Position numbers and translations under genes: made by a program. A model generated the notes under the pieces. It was not told where the DNA came from. It saw only the letters and a list, made by a program, of their open reading frames with translations, and searched no databases. 64,000 nt of DNA from the NCBI RefSeq assembly GCF_017742995.1, contig NZ_CP072425.1, positions 1,736,001-1,800,000 on the forward strand, read 5' to 3'. The stretch comes from Pseudoalteromonas viridis (lineage in GTDB: Bacteria > Pseudomonadota > Gammaproteobacteria > Enterobacterales > Alteromonadaceae). Below, one piece after another: positions 26,754-35,751 of the stretch; position 1 is the first letter of the stretch, and the number at the start of each line of letters is the position of its first letter.

Positions 26754-27497
26754 ATGAACAGAGTGACACATTGTGGGATCGACAGACCAAAGCCTTTTTA
26801 CTCACTGAGCGAAGGTGAGCAAGTACGCGCTAAACTCGACAGCTATCTGGACCAGAAAATGGCGCAGTGGAAAGAAACCGTGCCTTATGCCTCACACCTG
26901 GAGAGCAAAGACATCAATAGTGCCTGGTATCGTCGTCACACCATTGAGCATGTCTGGCGGATCCGCCTGAGCCGTTCGGCGCACTGTAAAGCGCTGCACG
27001 CCATCACTAAAGTATCTCCTGAAGCGGCGCAACTTTATGCTGAGTATCAGGCAGAAGAAATGAACCACGACACCTTGTTTATGCAGGACTGTGAAGCCAT
27101 TGGTGTGACGCAGGAGGAGCTGCTCAATACCGAACCTTTCCTGGCGACACGCCTATTACAAGGCTTCTTCTATTTTGTGAGTGAGCATGAAGACCCTATC
27201 GGTGTGGTGGCGTCCAGTTACCTGGTTGAGTACACCACAGCGAAGCTGACACCAAAGCAAATGGAGTCGATGAAAGCATCCTTGGGCGAAGAAAATGTAC
27301 AAGGTCAGCTGGCTCATATTAATACCGATCTGGGTGAAGACCATGCCGGTGAAATGTGGCGCATTCTGCGTTACCTGATCCGCTCTGAAGCCGACGTAGA
27401 AAAGGTACTGCGATATTTCGATGATATTCAGACCATTCTGGCCATGTACTTCCGCGAGCTATACGACGCAACGATCGCTGACAGCCAGGCAGCTTAA
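26754..27497 (+). CDS. Haem-oxygenase-like diiron oxidase (HDO/TenA-PqqC-like)
   Basis: The 247-residue all-helical protein begins after TAGGACAAG. Likely iron ligands occur in helices as in HDO enzymes: Glu102 with His105 (AEEMNHD), Glu159 (YLVEYT), His188 (QLAHIN), and Asp196/His197 (GEDHAGEMW). Characterised HDOs make nitro, N-oxide, alkene, nitrile or N-nitroso groups, or cleave C-C bonds, during natural product synthesis (for example UndA, BesC, SznF). The next gene is a ferredoxin that could deliver electrons. Exact ligands are my reading and the chemistry is unknown. A strong hairpin follows its stop. Confidence 0.78.
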   Translation: MNRVTHCGIDRPKPFYSLSEGEQVRAKLDSYLDQKMAQWKETVPYASHLESKDINSAWYRRHTIEHVWRIRLSRSAHCKALHAITKVSPEAAQLYAEYQAEEMNHDTLFMQDCEAIGVTQEELLNTEPFLATRLLQGFFYFVSEHEDPIGVVASSYLVEYTTAKLTPKQMESMKASLGEENVQGQLAHINTDLGEDHAGEMWRILRYLIRSEADVEKVLRYFDDIQTILAMYFRELYDATIADSQAA

Positions 27498-27505
27498 CTT
27501 AATCC

Positions 27506-27538
27506 GGCCGGTCAGAGGGTTGACCGGCCATTTTGTTT
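27506..27538 (+). terminator. Terminator-like hairpin inside the operon
   Basis: GGCCGGTCA (27506-27514) and TGACCGGCC (27521-27529) form a perfect 9-bp GC-rich stem with loop GAGGGT, followed by ATTTTGTTT. It lies between the diiron oxidase stop and the ferredoxin start. It should end or reduce transcription, so the first eight genes may be made in excess of the downstream ferredoxin and export genes. Confidence 0.7.
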
Positions 27539-27549
27539 ATAGGTGGTAT

Positions 27550-27831
27550 ATGCATAAAGTAATTATTCCCTCAACCGGCGAGGAGTTCAGCCTGCCAGAT
27601 AGATCCTATCTGACCGATGCCGAGGAGCTCGAGGTGAATGGACTCAAATTCGGGTGTCGTAAAGGTGCGTGCGGGGTTTGCGCCATTCAAATTGTTGACG
27701 GCTATGACAACCTCTCCAGCCCGGATAAAAAAGAGCTGGCCTTTTTAGGGCGCTTAGGACATTGCCAGGAGACCATCCGCCTGGCCTGTAAGTGTCAACT
27801 GAGTGGCTCAATCACGATCCAGCCGGTGTAG
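27550..27831 (+). CDS. Plant-type [2Fe-2S] ferredoxin
   Basis: ATG at 27550 behind AGGTGG gives 93 residues; upstream in-frame starts lie inside the previous gene and the hairpin. The cluster ligands are Cys36, Cys41 and Cys44 (CRKGACGVC) and Cys80 (RLACK), the C-x4-C-x2-C...C pattern of plant-type ferredoxins. Extra cysteines occur at 72 and 82. It is a soluble electron carrier, most likely serving the diiron oxidase just upstream. No ferredoxin reductase is encoded in the cluster, so a general one must be used. Confidence 0.9.
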   Translation: MHKVIIPSTGEEFSLPDRSYLTDAEELEVNGLKFGCRKGACGVCAIQIVDGYDNLSSPDKKELAFLGRLGHCQETIRLACKCQLSGSITIQPV

Positions 27832-27841
27832 GAGGCGCGCT

Positions 27842-30800
27842 ATGTCGGTCCTTGAAAAAAACATTCGTTACCCCGGTGTCAGTGTCGTTATTTGTATCAT
27901 TGCCCTGTTGCTGGGCGTTGTTGCGATGCAGCAATTGCCAGTCAAGCTGTTGCCTGATACCAGCTCGGCATCATTGAAAATCGAGACGCTGTGGCGCTCG
28001 GCTTCTCCATACGAAATAGAAGCAAATATATTGGAGAAACAGGAAGACGTATTACGGGATATACCCGGTATTGAGGAAATGATCAGTACGGCTTACCAGG
28101 GGCGAGGGGTCATTCAGTTGACCTTTGCTGATGCGCTGGATAAAACCGAATTGCTGGTTAAGGTATTGAGCAAACTGAACAATGTAAAAGAATTCCCGCT
28201 CGATGCAACCCCCCACAGGTTAAGTCTTTCTCTTCTGCCGAGTCCCTGGTGTTCTTATTCATCCGTAAACTTGAGGGTAACACAAAACCCATTGATGACT
28301 ATCAGACCCTGGTTGACCTGAATATCCGCAGCCGTTTATCCGGGATCCCGGGCGTTGCCGGGGTGCAGACTTTTATCGGTGCTCAGCAAGAGTTTCAGAT
28401 TGTCATTGATCCGCTCAGGGCGGCATATTTAGGAATTTCTTTACCCGACGTCGCACGGGCATTGCGTTCGCATCATGATATTACCAGCGGCACGATGGAT
28501 GTCGGGCGTAAAAGTTACCTGTTGCGCTTACAGGCGTCCGATTCACCCGAACAGATCGCACAAACGGTGCTTGAATGGCGCAATGGCAATCCGGTGCGTC
28601 TTAATGACATTGGTGAGGTGCGCATTGCCCGAGGCAAACGCGGCAGTTTTGCAATCTACAATGGCGAGCCGGCCATTGGCATGCGCCTGACCCGCGAAGC
28701 CGGTGCGAATGTGCTGTCGACACTGGCACAGGTATACAACGAAATAGATCAACTCAACAATGGGGTGCTGGCACAACAACAACTCAAAATAGAAAAGTCT
28801 TTTGATCCATCGATCTTTATCAACCGGGCGCTGACGATGGTCACCTCTAACATCGTAATTGGGATCATCATGGCGATGCTGGTGCTGTTTGCTTTTTTCC
28901 GCCGCTGGCAGCCGACGCTGGTTGTGACGATCAGCGTCCCGATTTCAATAATTGTTAGCTTTATTGTTCTGGCGGTTTTTGAGCGTACTATCAATGTCAT
29001 TACGCTCGCAGGCGTCGCGTTTGCCAGTGGTATGGTCATGGATGCGGCCATTGTGGTACTGGAAAGCATAACGCGTGAACGAGAGCGGGGTGCGGCGATC
29101 AGTGAGGCCTGCATTGCCGGTACGCGCAAGGTCTGGCGTGCATTGCTGGCATCCACACTCACTACAGTGGCGATCTTCTTACCTATTGCCTTTACCAGTG
29201 ATAGTGATGCCCAGTTGTTTGCTGATCTGGCGCTCACGATTGCGATTTCAGTGGCCGTCTCTTTGCTGGTCGCCGCCTTCATCATTCCTGTGATCTGCAA
29301 CCGCTTATATCGTTTTGATAGCCAAGATAAAATCACAGCGGAACCGACGTCTGAGGGAGTAGCGCTGCGAGCGTTAAAGACAATGACTGCAACCCGCCGT
29401 CGGTGTCTGGCCTGGTGCTTTACCTTGATTGCCTGTCCGGTGATCTTCAGTGCATCGCTGTTACCGGATCTTGACTATTTACCACCGTTAAGAAAGGACT
29501 CTGTCGATACCATTATGCGCTTCCCCTCCAGTGCGCACCTTGATCTGATTGAGCAAGAAATTGTTCAGGAGATGGCGACACGTTTGCAACCTTATCTGAA
29601 TGGTGAGCAGCAACCGCAGCTAAAAAATTACTTTATCGCGGTCTCGCCAGGTGTGATGTCTATGGGTACCCGGGTTGAAGATCAATCCCAGGTCGGCCAG
29701 TTAAAAGCTTTGATTAAAGACGAGATCACGGCGGGCTTTCCCGACACTCGGGCATACAGTTCGCAGGGGTCAATCACAGGTCGTTTTGGGGGGAACCGCA
29801 GCTTTACCATCCATGTTCAGGCTGATTCCCTGAAGCAGCTTAATCAGGGTGTGAAAGAGATCATTCCGATGCTGAAGTCGGCCATTCCTGGCGCGGTCGT
29901 CAGAGCTAAGCCTGCGCTCGATGCCAACCAGCCAGAATTGAGAATGCATGTTAACGCGGATCGGCTAAGCGAAATGGGCTGGCGTTATTCCGATCTGCAG
30001 GATGTCGTGAAAATGCTTGGCGATGGGTTGTACATTGGTGAGTATTTTAACTCTCAGGAGCGTATCGATAAGATCATTAAAACGGCTAAGCCCGCGTCTC
30101 CTCAGGCATTAATGCAAACGCCATTGAGTAATACCGCAGGGCAGCCGGTGTATTTAGGGAACCTGGCCCAGGTTGAAGAGACCCAGGCCCCGATCCGTTT
30201 ACGCCGGGTCAATCGACGTCGTGCTATTTCACTGACCATAGTACCGCCGGCACAAATGGCGCTGGGCGTTGCTGTTGATCAGGTGACCGCTCTGGTGCCA
30301 CAAATGCGTGAGCACCTGCCAATGGATGCTGAAATCCTGATGGGTCAGACTGCCGACAAGCTCAATCGCTCGGTAGAAAACCTCGTGTTTCTGATGTGCT
30401 CGGCCATCTTACTGCTATTCCTGATCATGGCGGTGATGTTCTCGTCGGTTCGCGACAGTCTGATGGTGACCCTCACGTTACCGCTGTCGACCATAGGTGG
30501 GGTGCTGATGCTGAATGTCCTGAACCTGTTTACCGTGCAAACGTTGGATCTGCTGACGCTCATCGGTTTTGTCATTCTGACCGGTCTGGTGGTGAACAAT
30601 GCCATCTTGCTGGTGGCTGCCAGTCGGGATTTCGAACAGCGTGGCATCGCCCTGAAAGAAGCGGTGCATCTGGCGATTGCACAGCGGATCCGACCGATCC
30701 TGATCAGTACTATGACGAGCATTTTTGGCATGCTGCCGCTGCTCATTAACCCGGGGACTGGCGCGGAGATCTATCGTGGTCTGGCTGCTGTGGTGGTCGG

Positions 30801-30918
30801 TGGTATGTCACTGAGCTTGTTGTTTACGTTGATTTTAATCCCTTGTCTGCTGTTGTTGCGCAGTCCCTCACAGAGTCATACGTCAGGAACCGAAATGGAG
30901 GTAAAACCCTATGCTTAA
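27842..30918 (+). pseudogene. RND efflux pump permease (AcrB/SwrC-like), interrupted by a frameshift at a C6 tract
   Basis: Translation from ATG at 27842 (RBS AGGAGG) gives the normal RND start MSVLEKNIRYPGVSVVICII and runs to LDATP at about 28213, then leaves frame. The rest continues one base back in phase, from PQVKSFSSAESLVFLFIRKL to the stop at 30918. Joined, the two parts make about 1,026 residues, the usual RND length, with twelve membrane helices, a GMVMDAAIVVLES segment in helix 4 and two porter domains. The break is at six consecutive C (28209-28214). Adding one C or removing two restores the frame. It may be a sequencing error, a phase-variable tract or a genuine lesion. The adaptor gene overlaps its end by eight bases. 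Confidence 0.85.
28209..28214 (+). other. C6 homopolymer at the RND frameshift point
   Basis: Six C bases where the RND reading frame breaks. Upstream the frame reads Asp-Ala-Thr-Pro, and downstream the -1 phase reads Pro-Gln-Val-Lys-Ser-Phe. Homopolymers are prone both to slippage in the cell and to base-calling error. Confidence 0.8.
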
Positions 30919-31954
30919 GTTGTTGCTCACATTTATTGCGGTGGCCATCGTGCTGCCAACTCATGCCGCCGTGCCAGTGAAAACGGCCCTCATCCAGCAA
31001 ACCGAAGAAGCTTTGCAGTATCGAGCATCTGCTGAGGTTGTGTCACTGCGCGATGTGGAGATTGCTGCTGAGGTTGAGGGGCGTGTCGACTGGGTGGCTG
31101 AAGTTGGCAGTGTACTCGAAAAAGGCGCTGTGCTGGCGACGATAGACCCAGAACAGTATCAATATGCGCTGACCAGTCATCTGGCTTATATGGAACAGCT
31201 GAAATCAGATATCCACTTCGCACAAAGAGCGCTGCAACGCGGCGAGCGCTTGTTGCGCGACAAAGTACTGGCAGAGCAGGAACTGGACGATATCGCACAA
31301 AAGCTGGCCAATGCACGCTTTGCACTGCAACAAGCTGAGGTCGACAAGCGACTACTCGAGCTGAAACTAGCGCGCTGTAAAATCCTGGCGCCCTTTAACG
31401 GCCAGGTGGTGGTGCGGCACACAGTACGGGGTGGTTATGTCGAGGCGGGCACCACTATGCTGGCGTTTGTTGACACTGATAACAAAGAAGTCAGCGCCAA
31501 GCTGCCGGTCATGTCGGGCGCCGGGTTAGACCTGCAGCGCACTCAGGCTACCTTGCATGTCAACGGTCAGGTGCTGCCCGCTAAGCTCAAGGCCATTGTT
31601 CAGGCCGGCGATGAACACTCCCGTTTGGTGGAGGTGCGGTTAACGTCGGAGCATTCACTGCCGCCCATTTCAATGCCAGTAGAGGTGCAGTTTTCGACGC
31701 CGGGTAATGCACAGGCCTGGATTGTGCCACGCGATGCCGTCTTGCTGGCGGGTGAGCAGCACTATGTTTATCAGGTCTCAGCGCAGCACCAGGCACATAA
31801 GGTGGAAATTGAAGTGATAGGAGAGCACTCGCTCAACAATGTATTGGTTAAAGGCGCATTGACAAAAGACAGGGCGGTGGTCGTGCGAGGCGCCGAGCAG
31901 TTAGGTGATAAGCAAGAGGTCGCCATTGTGGCATCCAATACAAGCGTTTTCTGA
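30911..31954 (+). CDS. RND periplasmic adaptor (HlyD/AcrA-type membrane fusion protein)
   Basis: The 347-residue protein begins with a signal peptide (MLKLLLTFIAVAIVLPTHA). It then shows the biotinyl-lipoyl half EVEGRVDWVAEVGSVLEKG, a helical hairpin (about 95-150, rich in Leu/Ala/Glu), the second lipoyl half ILAPFNGQVVVRHTVRGGYV, and beta-barrel and membrane-proximal domains. This is the complete adaptor layout. It links the RND permease encoded directly upstream to an outer-membrane channel. No TolC-like gene is present in the window, so a shared channel is probably used. The start overlaps the permease end by eight bases. Confidence 0.9.
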   Translation: MLKLLLTFIAVAIVLPTHAAVPVKTALIQQTEEALQYRASAEVVSLRDVEIAAEVEGRVDWVAEVGSVLEKGAVLATIDPEQYQYALTSHLAYMEQLKSDIHFAQRALQRGERLLRDKVLAEQELDDIAQKLANARFALQQAEVDKRLLELKLARCKILAPFNGQVVVRHTVRGGYVEAGTTMLAFVDTDNKEVSAKLPVMSGAGLDLQRTQATLHVNGQVLPAKLKAIVQAGDEHSRLVEVRLTSEHSLPPISMPVEVQFSTPGNAQAWIVPRDAVLLAGEQHYVYQVSAQHQAHKVEIEVIGEHSLNNVLVKGALTKDRAVVVRGAEQLGDKQEVAIVASNTSVF

Positions 31955-31991
31955 GCGCCTGAGTTAACGCACTATTATCCAAGGGGTATTT

Positions 31992-32708
31992 GTGATTGTG
32001 GCAATAAGAGAAAGGGTCTGTTTGATACCAGGCACTATGTGTGACGACCGTTTGTGGGCACCTTTACAGAGACATTTATCGTCCGACTATCAGGTTGAGC
32101 ATGTCGCCATTGAGTCGCAGCCAGATCGTGATGCAATGCATCAGCTGATCGCGTCGCAAACCGCTGTACAGCCTTGTCATTTGGTAGGCTTTTCAATGGG
32201 GGGATATCTGGCCTTAGAGCACGCATTATCTTGCCAGCCCCGGCTACGTTCACTGGTTTTAATCGCCACTTCAGCACAAGGGCTTACGGCACAAGAACAG
32301 CATAGCCGGGCGGCTATGCTGGACTGGCTTAGCAAGCATCCATACTTAGGGATGTCAGACAAGCGTTTGGCTGAGTTTGTTCATGCAGGGCAACTCAGTA
32401 ACCCGGAAGTGGTGTCTGTGGTGCGAGCCATGGACAGGCAACTTGGTCAGCAAACTTTGCTAGCACAGCTGCGTGCAACCACGGCTAGGACATGCCTGTT
32501 GGATGCGATGTCTCGCTTAACGTGTCCTGTATTAATAATAGGGGCACAGGATGACCTTAAGGTGCCACAACAGGATCTTTGGCAAATGCACCAGGCGTGT
32601 CCGGGTAGCCAGCTACAGATCTTGCCTGAATGCGGGCATATGGTGCCTCTGGAGCGACCCGCACAGTTAGCCAAATTAATGGAAGAGTTTTTTAAGTCAT
32701 GCAAATAA
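31992..32708 (+). CDS. Alpha/beta-hydrolase
   Basis: The 238-residue protein starts at GTG behind AAGGGG. It has an oxyanion-side LIPGTMCDDRLW, the nucleophile elbow GFSMGGY, an acid region VLIIGAQDDLKVP and a C-terminal CGHMVPLERP holding the catalytic His. The Ser-Asp-His triad therefore looks complete. The closest general type is the BioH/MhpC-like soluble esterase group. In the cluster it could hydrolyse or transfer an acyl group, or remove a protecting group before export. It overlaps the MFS gene by ten bases, so the two are likely co-translated. Confidence 0.82.
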   Translation: MIVAIRERVCLIPGTMCDDRLWAPLQRHLSSDYQVEHVAIESQPDRDAMHQLIASQTAVQPCHLVGFSMGGYLALEHALSCQPRLRSLVLIATSAQGLTAQEQHSRAAMLDWLSKHPYLGMSDKRLAEFVHAGQLSNPEVVSVVRAMDRQLGQQTLLAQLRATTARTCLLDAMSRLTCPVLIIGAQDDLKVPQQDLWQMHQACPGSQLQILPECGHMVPLERPAQLAKLMEEFFKSCK

Positions 32709-33937
32709 AAGAAAGTGGTATGAGTTTAAGCGCACTGTATGGCGCAACCTTGTTGTCGGGATTGGGCACCGGTGTTTTGTTAGTGATGGCAAATTGGTTG
32801 CTGCTCAAGCTGTATGAGAGTTCGACTATTATTGGTATTTTAACTGCTGCATCTTACTTTGCCTGTTTTCTGGCATTGCCTGTATTGTCCGGTTGGCTAG
32901 ACAGGTATCACCGTCGGCACCTGTTGCAGCGGGTTTATGTGGTCACTGGGGGCATACAGCTGGTGTTAGCCGGATTTGCCCTGGCAGGTGGTACAGAGCT
33001 TATTTTACTGGCTGTTTCGGTCATCCTGTCTGTGCTGGTGCGAATGCTGGACCAAATGGCAAGACTGGCCATTGCTCAGCAGCTGGTGCCAAAGGCGCGT
33101 TATCGGGAAGTTAGCCGTCATCTTGAGATATTACGCCAGGGGATCACTTTAGTGTCTGGTGTGATTGTGGCGATGTTGATCGATAAAATAGCATTACATC
33201 ACCTTTTGATCCTCGATGCGGCGACATACTTATGTGGCGGTATGCTGTTATGTTTGGTGCAATGTCAGCATCAGGGGGGGGCTGCCACCAAATCGCAAAG
33301 TAAGTTGACCGAATTGCGCGAGGGACTGAGTTTCCTGAAACAAAATCACTATTTTTTTAGTTTGATGGTGGTCACGCTGGTGCCCTATGTACTGGTCTTG
33401 TCGCAAAATGCCATTCATCCGGCCCACGTTGAAGAGGTATTGCAGCTAGACGGAGATGCTTACGCACTGATCGGCGTTGTATTTGGTGTTGGTGCCGTTG
33501 CTGCACCTGTGTTGCTGACCTGGATACACAGGTTGGGGTTGCTGCGGGAAAAGGTTATCTTTGCCGGGTTTGCAGGATATCTGAGCGCCAGTTGTATTAT
33601 TCTGTTTTGGCCTGGGTTTTATGCCACTTGCATTGCGATGCTGCTTTTTTCAGCCAGTCATTCCGTGGTCCGAATCGAGCGGCTGGCCTTTATGATGGAA
33701 TATGCGCCCGTGAGTCTGGTTGGGCGGATCAGTGGGGTGTTTGAATTTATCGGGCTGATCTCGGTTGTACTGGTGACATCTATGATAGGGGTGATTGCCG
33801 ACCAGTTTTCTGTAAACAGCGCTTGGGCTGCTATGTTGGTGATCATCTTGGTTGGGGCGGTGCTCTTTAGCCTGAGCTGTTACCGTGCGCAACGCAGCTT
33901 GATTACATCGGCGGCAGGTGAAGATACTGAGTGTTAG
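32699..33937 (+). CDS. MFS exporter, last gene of the cluster
   Basis: The 412-residue protein has about twelve hydrophobic segments and an LSGWLDRYHRRHLLQ loop between helices 2 and 3, equivalent to MFS motif A. The general layout resembles MFS_3/enterobactin-exporter-like permeases. As the second export system after the RND pair, it is a natural candidate for release of the product or self-protection. ATG at 32699 overlaps the hydrolase stop; an internal ATG at residue 7 is an alternative start. An inverted repeat follows the stop. Confidence 0.85.
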   Translation: MQIKESGMSLSALYGATLLSGLGTGVLLVMANWLLLKLYESSTIIGILTAASYFACFLALPVLSGWLDRYHRRHLLQRVYVVTGGIQLVLAGFALAGGTELILLAVSVILSVLVRMLDQMARLAIAQQLVPKARYREVSRHLEILRQGITLVSGVIVAMLIDKIALHHLLILDAATYLCGGMLLCLVQCQHQGGAATKSQSKLTELREGLSFLKQNHYFFSLMVVTLVPYVLVLSQNAIHPAHVEEVLQLDGDAYALIGVVFGVGAVAAPVLLTWIHRLGLLREKVIFAGFAGYLSASCIILFWPGFYATCIAMLLFSASHSVVRIERLAFMMEYAPVSLVGRISGVFEFIGLISVVLVTSMIGVIADQFSVNSAWAAMLVIILVGAVLFSLSCYRAQRSLITSAAGEDTEC

Positions 33938-33955
33938 CAACGCTGAAATATCCGT

Positions 33956-33990
33956 GGTAACACAATAGGTGGTAAAAGAAACGTGTTACC
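33956..33990 (+). terminator. Inverted repeat at the end of the cluster
   Basis: GGTAACAC (33956-33963) and GTGTTACC (33983-33990) are perfect 8-bp arms with a 19-base spacer, just past the MFS stop. There is no T-run after it, so this is only a possible terminator or regulatory site. Confidence 0.3.
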
Positions 33991-34085
33991 TGTGCCGCCT
34001 TGCAAGGATTCTTGCGTTTCTGAACTTGAGTTTTAGCTGGACTTGAACAAAACTTGAAACAGGATTCCAAGGCTTGTGTAGTAGC

Positions 34086-35729
34086 ATGCGTCGATTTGTA
34101 AGGTCAGGTAATGAAAGTTTTTCCGGGTGGGGGATACGCGCGGTAGGCTTGATTGTCTGGCTATTAATCAACGGTGCATTGTGGCAATTTACCCAGGCGC
34201 AGATAGTGCAGCAAGCGGGTGAGTTGCAAAGTCATTTTACTCAGCTGGATGCGTCGGTCAGCATCGCGCGTTCAAGCGAGTTGACGACCCTGATACACCA
34301 CTATGGTTTTGCTGACCAAACGCAGATAGCCAGTGTCTGGCAGTGGATGACAGACAGTGTCCCTTTTCAGTTTTCCGGCTCCGAGCTGTTGCTCTCACCC
34401 GCCCCCATTGTGCAAGACTGTTTACCGATAGTCGTGTTTATTAATCTGCTGATGCTGGTGGCTGGTTACCTGCTGTTCAGGTGGATGAGAACCCAATCTC
34501 GGATAGGTGGCGCAGCTGTCCAACCCCAGGCTATAACCTCTGATTTAGCACCTGATACACAAACCAAAGCGCTGGCCGCAGAAGCCAGCCGCAAAGTGTC
34601 CGTGTTTGCGATGTTAAAGTGGCGCCAGGCGCTACCCGATGAGTTGGATCCACAAAGCCATTTTAGCGTGACACTGGCACGATGCTTTGCAAAATATGAA
34701 CGTTGTTCATGCAAGTATCTGTCGTCTGGCGCGCTGGTGATGACACTGTCACCGGTTGATAAAGTGGATGTTGATGCGCTGGCACGGCGGATCCATGAAG
34801 TGGTTTACCAGGCCTTGTTGTCTTTTCGCCCGGATCTGTCGCGCAGCGCGGTGAAGTGTGGTGTGTGCTTTTATGCCAAAGGGGCCGATCAGGCCATGGT
34901 ATATCAGGTGGTGCGTTCAGCACTGAGCATAGCGCAGAGTAATGTCTGGCAGCATGTCCATATTATGCCGCTGAATCATACCTTGAGCACCAGCTTACGC
35001 CGGGCTGAGAGTGAGATCATTGATGACATTAAAGCCGGGCGGTTTATGTTGTTCTTTCAGCCGCTTTTTGGCTTTGCGCAACAGGATGTGATCCAAAGTG
35101 AGGCGCTGCTGCGGGTTCGTCACCGGTCTTTGGGGTTGATGTCTGCCGGGCAATTTATTCACAAAATTCATCAGACTGAACACTTGATGCTGTTGGATAA
35201 GACCATGGTGCGTCATGCGCTCAATGCCCTGACCAAAGAACCGGCTGGTTTTTCAGTGAGTGTTAACTTACATGTGCTCAACTGGAGTAATGTGGAATTC
35301 ATCGACTGGTTACGTGAGCAGGTGAAAGCGTCGGGCCGGGCAAGCGATATTGCGTTTGAATTGACGTTGCAGGACTTTTATCAGCATGAAGAGTATGCAA
35401 GGCAGGTCCTCACGACTTTGTCTGAATTAGGCTGCCGGTTTGTATTGGATCATGTGAACGCGTCAGTCAAACTTGAAACCCTGCATGGGTTTGGTCAGGT
35501 CGCTGCACTTAAACTGGCGTTTGAGCTTATCCACGAAGTGCATCATTCTGCCAAGCGGCGCAGCGTTGTGCGCCAAGTTGTGGCACAGGCCAAAGAACTG
35601 GGTGTGCCGGTGTACGCTGTAGGTGTAGAAACCAAAGAAGAGTTTGAATGTATCACCAAGCTGGGCGTGGATGGTGCGCAGGGATACTATTTCAGCGCGC
35701 CTTTGCTGCAGCTGGAGCAGAGCCTGTAG
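34086..35729 (+). CDS. Degenerate GGDEF-EAL membrane protein, CsrD/MshH-like
   Basis: ATG at 34086 gives 547 residues; a TTG four codons upstream is possible. There is a membrane helix near residues 16-32, a periplasmic loop and a second helix (LPIVVFINLLMLVAGYLLF, about 115-135). A GGDEF-like domain follows, whose signature is lost (LSSGAL), and then an EAL domain. That domain keeps SEALLR but has DHVN in place of DDFG and GVETKEE in place of the usual EGVE. Both are therefore likely catalytically dead. E. coli CsrD, which directs RNase E to CsrB/C RNAs, has the same two-helix, double-degenerate layout, and its Vibrio homologue MshH lies next to ssb. A CsrD role is plausible but not proven. 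Confidence 0.75.
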   Translation: MRRFVRSGNESFSGWGIRAVGLIVWLLINGALWQFTQAQIVQQAGELQSHFTQLDASVSIARSSELTTLIHHYGFADQTQIASVWQWMTDSVPFQFSGSELLLSPAPIVQDCLPIVVFINLLMLVAGYLLFRWMRTQSRIGGAAVQPQAITSDLAPDTQTKALAAEASRKVSVFAMLKWRQALPDELDPQSHFSVTLARCFAKYERCSCKYLSSGALVMTLSPVDKVDVDALARRIHEVVYQALLSFRPDLSRSAVKCGVCFYAKGADQAMVYQVVRSALSIAQSNVWQHVHIMPLNHTLSTSLRRAESEIIDDIKAGRFMLFFQPLFGFAQQDVIQSEALLRVRHRSLGLMSAGQFIHKIHQTEHLMLLDKTMVRHALNALTKEPAGFSVSVNLHVLNWSNVEFIDWLREQVKASGRASDIAFELTLQDFYQHEEYARQVLTTLSELGCRFVLDHVNASVKLETLHGFGQVAALKLAFELIHEVHHSAKRRSVVRQVVAQAKELGVPVYAVGVETKEEFECITKLGVDGAQGYYFSAPLLQLEQSL

Positions 35730-35751
35730 CGTCTTGAGCACACTTGATGCG

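Noticed and set aside
28204..28220. Programmed -1 frameshifting in the RND gene
   Set aside because: The site lacks the X-XXY-YYZ heptamer and no downstream pseudoknot is evident. RND pumps are not known to need frameshifting. Slippage or sequencing error is more likely.
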